Shown here: in pieces, positions 10,339 to 21,174 of the stretch
How the letters are laid out: each line of letters opens with the position of its first letter
Numbering within the stretch: position 1 is the stretch's first letter
Assembly: GCA_017506865.1 (NCBI GenBank)
Contig: JAFCMP010000518.1
Coordinates: 372,001 to 436,000, forward strand
Reading direction: 5' to 3'
Length of the DNA stretch: 64,000 bases
From: Tribonema minus
Taxonomy: Eukaryota > Sar > Xanthophyceae > Tribonematales > Tribonemataceae
Program-made: the position numbers and the translations under genes
The notes under the pieces: generated by a model
What the model was told of the DNA's origin: nothing
Databases searched by the model: none
The model's input: the letters and a program-made list of their open reading frames with translations, nothing else

Positions 10339-13300
10339 ATGGCTAACAACGAGCTGGTGAGTGCACGTGACTCAAGCGTAACAGCGGCGTAGACGACGAG
10401 CGCGCGCGCATGCCACTCAGCAAAGACGGCCATGCGGTCACGACGATAGCGATACTGCAGTGGTCAGAACACAGCGGTCTATGCAGCTTCTGGCTGATCG
10501 AAATGTCGGTGTCAAGGCGTGCATCAGCTGAACAAGCCAGGTCCTGCTCCTCTTGCCCGTCTGCTAAGCTTTCTTGCGTTGCAATTCGACATCGGCAGAT
10601 AACAGCCTGTGGCGTGGCGTGGCACAAAAGCTGCTAGTAGTAGTACATGGAGCGATTCATGCACTAACAGCAGGTGCATCTGAACATGAAGTCTCGTTGT
10701 CATCGGGCACTTCGAGACCGTACACCATGTATTGAATGGTTATGTGCTCGTTTCAGGTGGCTGTAGTGGCAGCAATGCTGGCATTAGTCCGGTTAGCAAG
10801 GTGCAGGCAGACCCTGCAGTCTGATGCGCACACACCGAGACTGCGTTCATGCAAAAGAAAGCAAACTGGTAGGTACAAGTGTACATAGAAGTAGACATCT
10901 GCTCAGGGGCCGCCAAATGTCTTGGAGATGTTGCAACAGAGCAGAGCAGCTACTGTCGTGGCATCACATGCGGTGGTAACACTGCAATGTTTTGACAAGT
11001 CCGCATCAGAAACAGTGCTGGCTGTTCAAGTGTCAGTTATGAACCTTGCTTGGTTGTGGAGTCCCCTAGCTACGAGAAGTACATGAACTTCAATTGCATG
11101 CCCCACAAGCGCAGTGCTCGGCTTGTACTATGGCTTTGGCATGACGTGAGGTCTGCCCCTAGGGTTTAGGTTAGGGTTCGCCTCACCCTATCCTTAAGAA
11201 AGGCATGTGTGTGCCTTGCACTTTTCTCATTGTAGCCTGTGCAGCGCGGTGTCTGTAGCTGTGCTCAGCGCAGGCTGCATCTGCATGCATACATACATAC
11301 CCTACATGCGCGCGCCCACATTGCAACCGTATCCAATGACCACCTGACTGACCACGAAACCTGACAGTGAGAAATGAGCAGGCACACGGTTTATGCAGCT
11401 CTAAACTCATGTTGTAGATACTGATTTGGTCGCTGCGATGCAAGATTCAGCATTTCTTCTGCGCCGCAAGTGACGGAGGACATGACAGTCTGAAGCAGTG
11501 CTCACAACTCAGTGAGGCGCACCATTTTAGAATCTGAAGTTGAGACCCTGCGCAATGCTTGTGGCAGGGTCAGGGTTGAAGTTCGGGTTAGGTCAGGTTA
11601 ACCCAGTTGGACTGGTGCTGGACCGACGGTGCTGCTGTGTACCGTTGCTTGTTTTAAAAAAGTGCACCAGGTTGTCCATTCTTTGGGTGCTGAAGCAGCT
11701 CAACCTTGAGCCTCAGAGAATGAAGCACTTGGAGCGATGGCGAATCTGGATGTAGAACGTTCCAAAGACCTCTGGGTACTTCAAAGATAATTGCACGAAC
11801 CATGTTCTTCCAACCACTACCCCCCTGAACCTATGTCAAACTGAGCCTTGATCCATACATACCTACTCTTTGTGCCCCGTGCCCTGCTTGCCAATGGCTT
11901 TGCATCTTCAGGCGGCAAAACTCGCGAGACGTCAGGAACTATGCGCAGAGCACGCACCCCCCCCAAAGCCCAAGGGGGCCGGCGGTGAACTGGCACGGTG
12001 AGTGACTCGTTCATGACCGAGTGACTCACCATGATGCTTCAGAGCTCTGTGACGTATTGTGCCGCCGGTTCAAGGGATTGGCACGTTGCGCCACTGCCCT
12101 CACTGCTGAGAATGACGACCTGCTGAACTTCAATTACATCAAGTTGCTACTGCTTGATCTGCTCACACTTCAGAGTACTTTTGCTTTGCCGGACTTGTGC
12201 TGACGCCCAGTGCTGTGGGTATGTATGTATGCATTATATACTTCTATGCAGGATGCTCAGCAAGCGCGCTGAGCTGGCGGAGCCTGCGCCAGTGCTCCCC
12301 ACACAAGCCATGGAAGACAGGGTGCGTTTCATGAATGAAGAAGAAACTGGAGGGTGCAACGAGGCGTTGACATGTATATGTGTCTAGGTCATGGATGGGC
12401 TGCTGTCTACACCTCATGTTTGTACAGGTTTTTGAAGTACACGTAGATTCTGTTCTACAGCCTTTTGATATCTATCGTCTGGGCTTGTTCGCGCCATGAG
12501 CAAGAACTGACGAAAAGTACACGCATTTTGAAGTGTAGCAGAGGAGGCGCCTTAGTCATAGGACCTTTGGAGTATATTCGAGGTGTCGTACTACATAGTA
12601 CTTATACAGCCAGCCATAGCAGCTGGGAGATGCACACCGACTCTCTAACAATGTCATTGTGTCGTTCAGAGCTGGCTGCATCTGGAGCTCACAAGTCCAG
12701 CCCTTCTGGTACGCTTTGTATTCGTGAGAGTGTCGCTCAGGGCTAGGGTTAGAGTGAGTTTCCCTACTTGGTAGCTGTAGGGTTACTGGCCCTTGATCCG
12801 AACCCTATTGATGAAACACTCAGCACGGCTGCATGCTGCTCACTGCTGCACCGCACAAGCGGGCGCATGTGCAACTCTGCGAGGCGCTCCCTGACCGTTT
12901 GTGATAACTAAGCTTCAATCCCACACCTATCCTCAACGCTGAGTTCCAACCCCAAGCTATCCCCAATCCTAACATAACAACAACACTTACCTGAGCCCTC
13001 CTCATAAAAACTACCCTAAAAAAATTGCGGCATGTTGCTCACTGCTGCGAACGCGCCTTCAACGCTGCAAAACAATGAACTCATCATCGTGAATAGCGCT
13101 GAGCACTGCCATGCGTTGATTGCTGCTGCAGCGCACGAGCGGACGCGCCTTCAACCCTGCAAAATCATGAACTATAACTATACATTCATCATCATGTTCA
13201 GCGCTGAGCACTGTCATGTGTTGATCACTGCTGCAGCGCGCAAGCGGACGTGCCTTCAACCCCGCCACGGAGTTCTCTGAGTTCTCCCGCAAGGAGATCA

Positions 13301-15470
13301 CAGAGTACACTGCGGCCTTCCGGACGTACGACGTGGACAAGTCAGGGACGCTCAACATCGAGGAGCTCAAGAGGATGATGGAGAAGTAAGTGCTCATTGG
13401 CCTCACCATATTACCCCTGAAAGCGTCTGACACCCTATTCTAAAGCCTCCCACCCCACGAACATCATATCTGCAGCTGGTCCTTAATGAGGCGTGCATTT
13501 GAGCACAGTCCCCTCCCTGGTGCCCAGGCCACGTGGTTATGCGCAGCGCTGCGCACCTATGACCTTTGTTCTACATTGATCCCCAGTCCATGTGTAAAAT
13601 GAGGTCTTGTGAGCCGGTGCTTGACAACGTGTCCTCTGCACAGCTGGGCCACCCTCATACGGTTACGGCTGCATGGATCATGATGCGCGCGAGGTAGACT
13701 AGAACCACGAACACGATATCAAACTTCAAGTTCAAGTTCAACCGACTCGCACATTTGCTGTATTGTTTTTCCTGCAAGTACAGGCTGAGCCACCCCCAGA
13801 GGCGCAAAGCGCTGTTGCCATCATGCGCGAAGTAGACTAGAACCACGATTGCGATCGCTGAGAGAGAGTTCTGATCAACTTCAACCAACCCTCACTTTTC
13901 ACGCTTTGCCACTTTAATTGCTCGTACAGGCTGGGTCACCCCCAGGCACACACAGCGCTGTGCGCCATGATGCGTGAAGTAGACCAGGATCACGACGGCA
14001 AGATCAGTCAGATATATAACATCAAGTCCAACTTCAGCAACACTTACACGTGCTATACTGTGTTTTCTGTACGTACAGGCTGGGCCACCCCCAGACACAC
14101 ATAGTGCCGTGTGCTATGATGCGCGAGGTAGACCAGGATCACAATCACGAGGTCACTCAGATATCAAAGTTCAAATTCAACTTGAACCGACACTAACATT
14201 TGCTATGTTGTTTCCTGAACAGGCTGGGCCACCCCCAAACGCACACAGCACTGTGCGCCATGATGCGCGAGGTAGACCAAGATCACGACGGCGAGATCAG
14301 TCAGAGAGAGTTCTTCAGCATCTTCAGGCGCGCGCGTGACGGGTCCCTGCAGAACTGCCAGGGGCTACAGGAGATGGCAACCAGGTCAGTGGTGGATACA
14401 CTTTCAAGTACACGAGTACATATTTGTGTGTTGATGAGATACAATGTACACATTTGTGTGTTCATGAAGTTGCCTGTACGAAGGGTTGAGGTTGAGTTTA
14501 GTTACTAGTAGATGGAAAGCAAGTCTGTGGTTACTTTCAAGTAAGCAAGTACACATTGCTGGGCGCTGTCGCGCTCGAAACGAGATTAATGAAAAGTAGA
14601 CGTTTCGTACTCGTGAAATCGCCTGTTGAGGTTGAGTGTAGGGTTACCAGTAGGTGAATCTACCCCAAGGCTGTTTCCATGTGCTCACAAAGTCCCTCAA
14701 GTTCCTACATGAATGGGCGGTGCGAAGCTGCACATGAAATGCATGCTGATGTTCATCATCATGCCCTTTGTCGGCTGCATGTCGACTCATTGTAACTGTT
14801 GTCATCTTCGGGTCCTGGAAATCCTGGGCCATGGTGTTCGTGCGTTCCCCTGAGGCGTAGAATGAGTTTGGTTTTGCCGCTTTAAAGCTCAGCTTCAGCT
14901 TCTTCCTGCATCATTCTCCGGTTGTAGCACTGGCGGCTGTATACACACACGTTGTTACTGTAAACATAACATGGCATGCACTGACTCAACACGATCGAGC
15001 TCTGTTGCTGCCCTGAACTCTCATGCGCTGATGTACACACAATTGGTAGGGCCCTTTTTGACTTCAAGTTGAAGCTTTGATGCCAGGACCAGCACACACA
15101 CAAGGGCTCCCACAAGCTACCTTCACCTCTTGATTACTTCACACACCTCTGCCATCACAAATTGAAGTTGAAGAGTATGCATCTAGACGGCGCTTCTGAC
15201 TTGTCAATTCCCCCCCCACCCCCCCCCCCCCCCGGCCCCCCCCCCGCGCCCCCCCCCCGCAGCCTGTCCTGCATCGACGTGTCCGAGGTGGGGGTGGGGG
15301 GTGCCAAGTCCTTCTTTGAGGCCAAGGCAAACGAGCTGAAGCGTTCCAAGGAGGCGGAGGATGAGGTGAAGGCAGAGCAGGCTGCGCGCAAGGAGTCCAT
15401 GCTGGCGGAGGTGCAGCGCAAGACGGACTTCAAGGACCGCCTCAACAAGTTCAACAAGGGGGGCGCATGA
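10339..15470 (+). CDS. EF-hand protein of the EFHD/swiprosin family, six exons
   Basis: Exons 10339-10356, 11912-11997, 12252-12321, 13237-13385, 14223-14384 and 15263-15470 join with matching phases into 230 codons plus stop, close to the 240 residues of animal EFHD2. Every intron is GT-AG. The N-terminus MANNELAAKLARRQEL matches the ELATKLSRR region of swiprosins. FNPATEFSEFSRKEI (65-79) matches the family's FNPYTEFKEFSRKQI. EF-hand loops are DVDKSGTLNIEE (90-101) and DQDHDGEISQRE (126-137), both with all calcium-ligand positions filled. Next come the swiprosin-like signature IDVSEVGVGGAKSFFEAK and a charged C-terminal coiled coil. The family binds calcium and, in animals, actin; the role here is inferred. 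Decayed copies of the exon 4 and exon 5 edges fill introns 3 and 4. The 3' end of the last exon (CAACAAGGGGGGCGCATGA) is duplicated once just downstream. Confidence 0.93.
12815..13236 (+). repeat. Acceptor-side array before EFHD-like exon 4
   Basis: Three decayed copies of the acceptor and first bases of exon 4 lie at about 12838, 13042 and 13126. Each has CACTGCTGCAG or a relative, followed by CGCACGAGCGGACGCGCCTTCAACCC-like DNA, and the intervening AATCATGAACT...CAGCGCTGAGCACTG segment is also repeated. The real exon begins at 13237 and alone continues past CCCCGCC. Confidence 0.8.
13640..14222 (+). repeat. Acceptor-side ladder before EFHD-like exon 5, four copies
   Basis: Exon-like parts begin at 13644, 13794, 13930 and 14079, with the true exon at 14223, giving spacings of 136-151 bp. 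Each copy has a TACAG or CACAG acceptor, GCTGGGCCACCCCCA-like DNA and the EF-hand loop region, then breaks off into intron DNA containing CTTCAA/TTCAAG words. The two distal copies carry TAG in the loop. The copy at 13930 still encodes a good loop (REVDQDHDGKIS). None of the four has the donor end of the exon, so splicing into them could not rejoin cleanly to exon 6. Confidence 0.9.
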
Positions 15471-17195
15471 GCAACTTCAACAAGGGGGGCGCATGAGCAA
15501 CTTCAATATCAAGCCCACCAAAGGGGGATGTGAAGGGTGCCTTTGCCCCGGGGGGGGGGGGGGGGGTGGCAATTTCTGTTTATTGTTGAGTGAGGGGTTG
15601 CAGGGAGTACGGGGGGGGGTGGCGGGGGGTGGGGACAGGGGGTACAGTGGCTCCAACGCATTGATTGATTGGCGCGCCGGTTCGATTGGGAGTGCGTTTG
15701 GGGTTGACTTTGTGCCGCGCTGTGGCCAGACAGAAAGGGACACCCATGATACACCTTTTCGCCCTGCTGCCTCGCCTGTCTGCATGCAGATAAAGGGTAA
15801 GCTGGGGGGGGGTCTTCCCAAAGCGCCATGTAGTATTCGCATCGCTTCGAGAGCCGACGCTTCATAAACACTTTTACTTAGAGGTATATGGGGTCAGCGG
15901 GGACAGACTGGAGGGGGGGGGGGGGGGGCAAGAAACGGAGGGCTGTAGCAAAGATTGATGTTGGCTGCATTGAGTGCGGAATCTCACAAACTGCAATGGT
16001 GACGTCCAAGTTGCTTAAATTTACAATTGTGGTGCCGCATTCATTGTTCATGGCGGAGAATGTTGCGTTGCGTGCAATCTGCATTCAGTTTGCTGCACAT
16101 TGTTGCTTTCACTGCTCTCAGCGGTGCACTTGTGATGGTATGAGTACGTGTTGTTGATCTTGGCTGAGGGTGCAAGAATTCCCAGCTGTGTAGCAACAAT
16201 GGTGAACTTTCGCATAGACTAGAATCGACGTATCCACCGATCATGTGACAGTATCAGGGCAAGTAAGGCGCAGCTTGTTAATAAAAGTGCAAGAGAGAGC
16301 TGATTCCCGCTGGAAGCAAAGGTTCACATCACTTCACAAGCCGAGGTGGGAAAATGCGCAAGGCAACAATGAGTTTGGATGGTCAGCAAGTTCAGCACAG
16401 TGTTTGCGTGCAAAGAAAGCGTTTGTGTGTTGTCTGCTTGCTGCACAGAGTCGACAAGCGTCACAGTTGTGCACCATAGGGGACGCGACGTACATCCTAG
16501 GTACTGCAATGGCCATTTCAGCTTCTGCCCACAGTCGCCATCATAATGGTCCACACGACGTGAACAGAAACAGCAGGTACTGTCTACTGCAAAGAGATAT
16601 ACAGGGTAGGTATCATACACATGCAGCATCGCTCAACAAGTTTGCCTACACCCGTGCCATCATGACTGTTCACACTACATGAACAGATACAGCTGGTACT
16701 GTCTACGGCAAAAAAATACAGGGTGTATATCATGCACATGCAGCATCGGCGATGCTGCATGTATCGCCCGACAAGTTTGCAAGTGCAACAACGCTCAGCG
16801 GTTACCACTGCAGACACCCATGACTTCAACGAGCCAGTGACATATTATAATGGCTCAAGCTGCACATGTACAGGGCAGCGAATGGCAAAGAGATAGAGGG
16901 TATGTATCATGTACATGCAGCATTGCTCAAGAACCAGTTTACAAATGCAACAATGCGCAGCGGCTACCACAGCAGCCGCCCATGACTTGAACGAGCCAGT
17001 AAAATGATGGCTCGAGCTGACCATGCACAGAGCAGCGAAAAGCGCACAGAATTGTAATCAAGTGCGGCAACCTGAACATGTCCCGCACTTCACAGCAGCT
17101 CACACTCCATGCGCTAAGATCCACTTACAAAGTGCAGCAGAGTTGAAGTATAACATCAAGTTGAAGTACTGAAAAAATAACGTCTATCATCATTG
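15471..17195. other. Intergenic region with G/C homopolymers and minus-strand tandem units
   Basis: 15545-15900 holds several long G runs. From about 16480 to 17060 a unit of about 150-190 bp is repeated three or four times. Read on the minus strand it contains CTCTTTGCAG-like acceptors followed by VDSTCCFCSRRVDHYDGDCG or a decayed relative (VDSTSCICSCSVNSHDG). This looks like another exon-edge array, but no gene could be assembled around it. Confidence 0.45.
16480..17060 (-). repeat. Tandem exon-like units of unknown gene
   Basis: Repeated words include ATGCAGCAT(C/T)GCTCAA, CTGTCTACTGCAAAGAGATA and GACTTGAACGAGCCAGT, at successive positions across 16550-17000. On the minus strand the best unit (about 16516-16603) is open and Cys-rich between an AG acceptor and CCATTGCAG. 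Function unknown. Confidence 0.45.
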
Positions 17196-20100
17196 CTATT
17201 GTCTCTGAGGCCCCAGTTCGCGAGACGAGATGCCCTGCTCCGTGAGCAGGTGGACCACCACGCCATGGCCGCTGAGGCAGTCGCGCTCGAGTGCTGCCAC
17301 GAGGCAGTGCTCAGCAGTGTCGGCCAGTTCTTCTGGGGTCATGTCGGGCCTGCAGGAGCACATGACACACGCCGCGTGCGTGGGTTATGATCGGCATGTA
17401 TGCACAGCGTGGCTTGCATTGCGAGAAGAAACTCTGAAACATGACACATGCCGCGTGGTTTATTATGGGTATGCGCAACCTGGCTTGCATTGCAATAAGA
17501 AACTTTGAAACATCTGTTACGGAGCAGAGGACTGCAGGAGTTCGCGCGTGTACCTCACTTCAGCATCACCAGCAAAGACGGGCCTCAGCAGTGTTGGCCA
17601 ATGTCACCACATGAGCGGAGGATGACAGTGCAATGATTGTCAAGTCAGCAAAATAGCAGATGCGCTCGATGCTCATCAGCAATGACAAAAGTGTTGAGAT
17701 ACTGCAGTCGCATCCAGGACTCAGGCACATGATGCTATTCTTTCGATTTCAGGAACTAATTTTAGGGTGCGGTAAGGCGAATGCACCCACTAGCAAGTGG
17801 CCTCAGTATCAATCCTCTTCGTAGCCCCCCCCCCCTCCCCCCCCCCCCCCCCCACACACACACAACACAGGGTCAGTGTATTTCAAGTGGTCCAAAGCTG
17901 ATGTTGTGCACTTTTGACGCCACAGGCCAGCACAGGGGACATGACTGCCTAGATTATGCCAGCTGAAGCCCCCACATGTATGCGGTGTCAGTCGCAATGA
18001 CAGCAGCCCACTCTTCGGGCCTTATGCGCACATGCAGCAGATAGCACATCTGACATATCGAGGCATGTGTATGCACCGGCATAGGAGACATGACTGCCTA
18101 GATTGCAGCTGGCGTATACGCCAGCTGGAGCCCCCGCATGTGCTCGGTGTCAGCAGTCCGCTCTTTGGTCTGATACGCACATGCCGCAGAGAGAGCACAC
18201 CTGACATACTCAACTGTGAATTGAGTAGACTACAGCGTTCGGGGTTTGAACGTGCGTAGGTACGCCATTGCCCTCTAACACTAGCACAAGTGGGGCTAGG
18301 ATAGGGCTGTAACTTTCTGTTAACTCCCGGACAAGCCGCTGCTAACCCTAACCCTAACCCTAACCCTAACCCTAACCCTATCCCAGGCTCAAAGTCACCA
18401 GGCCACTGTGTTGCACAGCAGCTGGATCGTACGAGTACACAGCTGCACTGTACATGCAGCGCACTGCGCACTTCCGCAATTGGTCATTCATCCTGAACTT
18501 CTTTTGTCAAGTACATGTTCTTAGCATCAGATGAGACAAAGACCAAAACCATGCCAGTTGAAACGCCAAGCACCATCTGCAGAATGCCTCGCATGGCCCA
18601 TAGTCTACTACGTACAAATACCTTTCAAAACGCGCAATCTGAAAATGGAACGCGTCAAGTGCTGCAAGTTCAACATGTCAAGCCTGCCAACGGGCAACTT
18701 CACATCTTCACCGTCGCATCACCTGCCTATAGCACGCTTCGCACAGCTTTTATAAAGCCTTTGCACAGACCCCCTTCGCAGTGAACACGCAAAAAACTCC
18801 AGATCCTGCGAGTTGAAGTGGCAACTTGAAGTCACCTGTAGAACGCCTCGCACAGCCCATAGAGACTCTCCGCGCTCGTCCCCATCACCGCAAACCCGTC
18901 CTCCGCCCCACCCGCCGCCCCCAACACGTCGTGCGACCGCACGAACGCCTCTGCGCTCCTCGTGAGCCCCGCCACTATGGTCTCGCAAAAGTAGGGGGAG
19001 CGGCGCCGCGCGTACAGCATGCTGCTGAGCAGTGCTGCAGCTGCTGCCGGCTGCAGCGGCCGACCTTCCGTGATGGTGTAGCTCGCCGCCGCTGCTGCCA
19101 GATCCTGCAAAACGGCACACAGGTCATCATGGCCTGAGTTGAGTGACTGCCGTACGATACAGCGCCTATGATACTCACATATCAATACATACCCATGGTC
19201 ATGGTATACATCTGCCTGTTCGTGGTGGTGTAGCTCGCCACGGCCGCTGCCAGATCCTGCGTACGACACGTAAGCCAGCATGGCCTGAGTCACAGCTGTA
19301 CGGTACAGCGCCCATATTATTATTATTACCCATACATATATACATACCCCATGGTATACATGACACAGGCTGCGACACCCATCTGTCGATACCCATGATA
19401 AAAGTATAAATCTGCCTGCTTCATGATAGTGAAGCGCGCTGCCGCTGACCCTGCATACGGCGCAAGGCACCATTTGTACCTGACCAAAAACCAAGATGGC
19501 GTTGGTGCAAAAACACAGCGTGTCACGTAGATTGCCGTCGCAGCTGACAGATCCTGCACGTGGCACGCAAGTCCTTGTGTACAGTTGTCATCAAGTGTCA
19601 TGTCTTAGCACCAGCCGCTGCTGTACGCAAGTGCAAATTGGCTCTACGATTGATAGCCATGTTTGAAATTTCCCAATCGGTAAAGTTCATGATATCCTGT
19701 CCATCACGCTGTAGTTCACCGCCGTGAGCGCTAGCTCCTGCACGCAAGTTGTCAAAACTGAGGTTGAAGTTGCAGTTGATAAGAGTGCTCAGAAGCGCAA
19801 TTGCTGTTCTGGCTGCAGCGGTGCGCCAAAGCGTCGGCTGGACCTGCTGTGCAACTGAACGATGATGTAGAAGTTGAAGTTGAAAACTTGATGTCAATTA
19901 AAGTTCTAGACTTGCTGTGCAACTACTGTGTAGACATGAAACATGCCGCCGAACTACGCTGGCTGTGAGCTGCAACAACTGCAGGCCCCAACTTCAAGAT
20001 TGTCCGACGTCACATCAGTCCACGCTCAGCATTGTACAAGGCCCATGTACGAGTATGACGCTGGCAAAGATAGTGATCACAGGGGTATACTTCAAAACAA

Positions 20101-21174
20101 CAGGGGTCTACTTCAAAACGCACTTCATACTGTGAGTCACCTGCATCAGTGTTTGAACATCGGTGGTGAGGCCGGTGAATGCGCACAGCAGCCGGCTGTG
20201 CAGCTTGAGCACTCTCCGCGCGTTGTCGGACACCAGCTCATTTCCCTTGCCAAAACGCTTGTCCACCGCCACTGCTAAGCACTTCCTGCCTGGTGCCCCC
20301 GCAGCAGCAGCAGTTACATAACAGTTACATAGCAGATCAGAGTAAGCTGAGAGCAGAAGTCAGCGCTCACCACCATAGTGAACGCAGCACACTGCTGCTT
20401 GATGATTGTGTTTTCACGAGTCGGACACTCTCGTGCCATGCACCGTTGCACTTACTTTAACAGGGCATGCCACAGGGTGTCGATTTCTCACAAGACCTGC
20501 AAGTGGCGACTTGCCACAACACCAACATCGTCTGGTGGACAGCAGTGGTGCTTCAATGATTCCAATGCTGGAGAGAAAAAGTGACCAAGCATATGACAGT
20601 AACTGCTTACAGAAGTGTGCACTGCTGGCTGCCAGTGGGACTTTCTGCACTGTGGTCTGCGAGTTTGATACATTATCACTAGCTCCAGTGAGGCGGCTTC
20701 TGTAGTCATAACCTTATTGGCAGGTGCAATATCAGATCTGACAAGGCTGGTCTGTTGACTTTGGCACACAACATGCATGCGAGCCTTTCACGTCTGACTC
20801 CAGGAACCCTATTTTGAGATCATCCGGCTAAGCTCGATGGCCAGTACATTTGCAGTGAACACTGAACTTGACTTTATACAAACTATCAAGAGTGTGACAT
20901 AGCTTGTACACAGCAATGCCGATTTCTATATGAGTCATCCCCATTGAACTGATATACTTCACGACACATGCGCCAAGCAAATTACACAAGCGCCAGCAAC
21001 GTACACCATGTACAACGGCAACGGCACCCCTCGCATACCTGCCATCACCAGACAAGATCCGCCATTGAGCTCTAAAGGCGACTGCTGCTGCGCCAGTGCA
21101 GCACCAACAAGGGCAGCCCCCACCAGCAACAGCCGCCGAAAGTGCGTGCAGCCGCAGCACACCATTATCCCCAT
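17196..21174 (-). CDS. PSMB3: 20S proteasome subunit beta type-3, four exons
   Basis: Exons on the minus strand are 21174-21039, 20289-20141, 19104-18836 and 17349-17196. They join in consistent phases to 235 codons and a TAG stop. The product contains NGGSCLVMAG, a RKCLAVAVDKRFG stretch, the CAFTGLTTDVQTLMQ signature (animal beta-3: GLAGLATDVQTVAQ), YTITEGRPLQP, YFCETIVAGL, SAESLYGLCEAFYRPDM (animal: CAEQMYGMCESLWEPNM) and the C-terminal ALERDCLSGHGVVVHLLTE. Beta-3 is a non-catalytic subunit of the 20S core. Family members are about 205 residues. Here a 30-residue N-terminal extension (MGIMVCCGCTHFRRLLLVGA, then ALVGAALAQQQ) is unusual and looks like a signal or anchor sequence. Only two Met codons precede the NGG motif, so the extension is real unless a further 5' exon exists. 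Exon-edge arrays lie in introns 2 and 3. Confidence 0.93.
17350..17610 (-). repeat. Acceptor-side duplications next to PSMB3 exon 4
   Basis: Two units containing ACATGACACA(C/T)GCCGCGTG...GGCTTGCATTGC(G/A)A lie at about 17358-17435 and 17437-17510. A decayed piece of the exon edge (GGCCTCAGCAGTGTTGGCCAATGTC) follows at 17582-17606. Confidence 0.6.
17930..18215 (-). repeat. 145-bp tandem duplication in PSMB3 intron 3
   Basis: Two units, about 17930-18070 and 18076-18215, share GACATGACTGCCTAGATT, GCCAGCTG.AGCCCCC.CATGT and CTCTTCGGGCC/CTCTTTGGTCT followed by GCGCACATGC. The second unit contains a short inverted repeat, CTGGCGTATACGCCAG. No coding sense was found. Confidence 0.7.
18342..18380 (+). 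repeat. Interstitial telomere-type repeat (CTAACC)n
   Basis: Six and a half perfect CTAACC units lie in PSMB3 intron 3. This is the longest telomere-type run in the window and supports a TTAGGG telomere for the organism. Its internal position shows that such tracts are not confined to chromosome ends. Confidence 0.9.
19105..19760 (-). repeat. Acceptor-side ladder before PSMB3 exon 3
   Basis: On the minus strand, decayed copies of the exon 3 start (GATCTGGCAGC.GC.GCGAGCTACACCA) end near 19257, 19460, 19555 and 19740. They are separated by repeats of CATACCCATGG(T)ATACAT- and TCATGGCCTGAGT-containing DNA. The intact exon begins at 19104. Divergence increases with distance from the real exon. 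Confidence 0.85.

Noticed and set aside
13930-14040. Alternative mutually exclusive EF-hand exon
   Set aside because: It has an acceptor and a good loop but breaks off before any donor in the right phase, so it is better explained as a rung of the ladder.
18832-19566. Minus-strand frame of 244 codons taken as one exon
   Set aside because: Only 18836-19104 matches proteasome beta-3. The upstream extension is intron carrying decayed exon copies that happen to be open.
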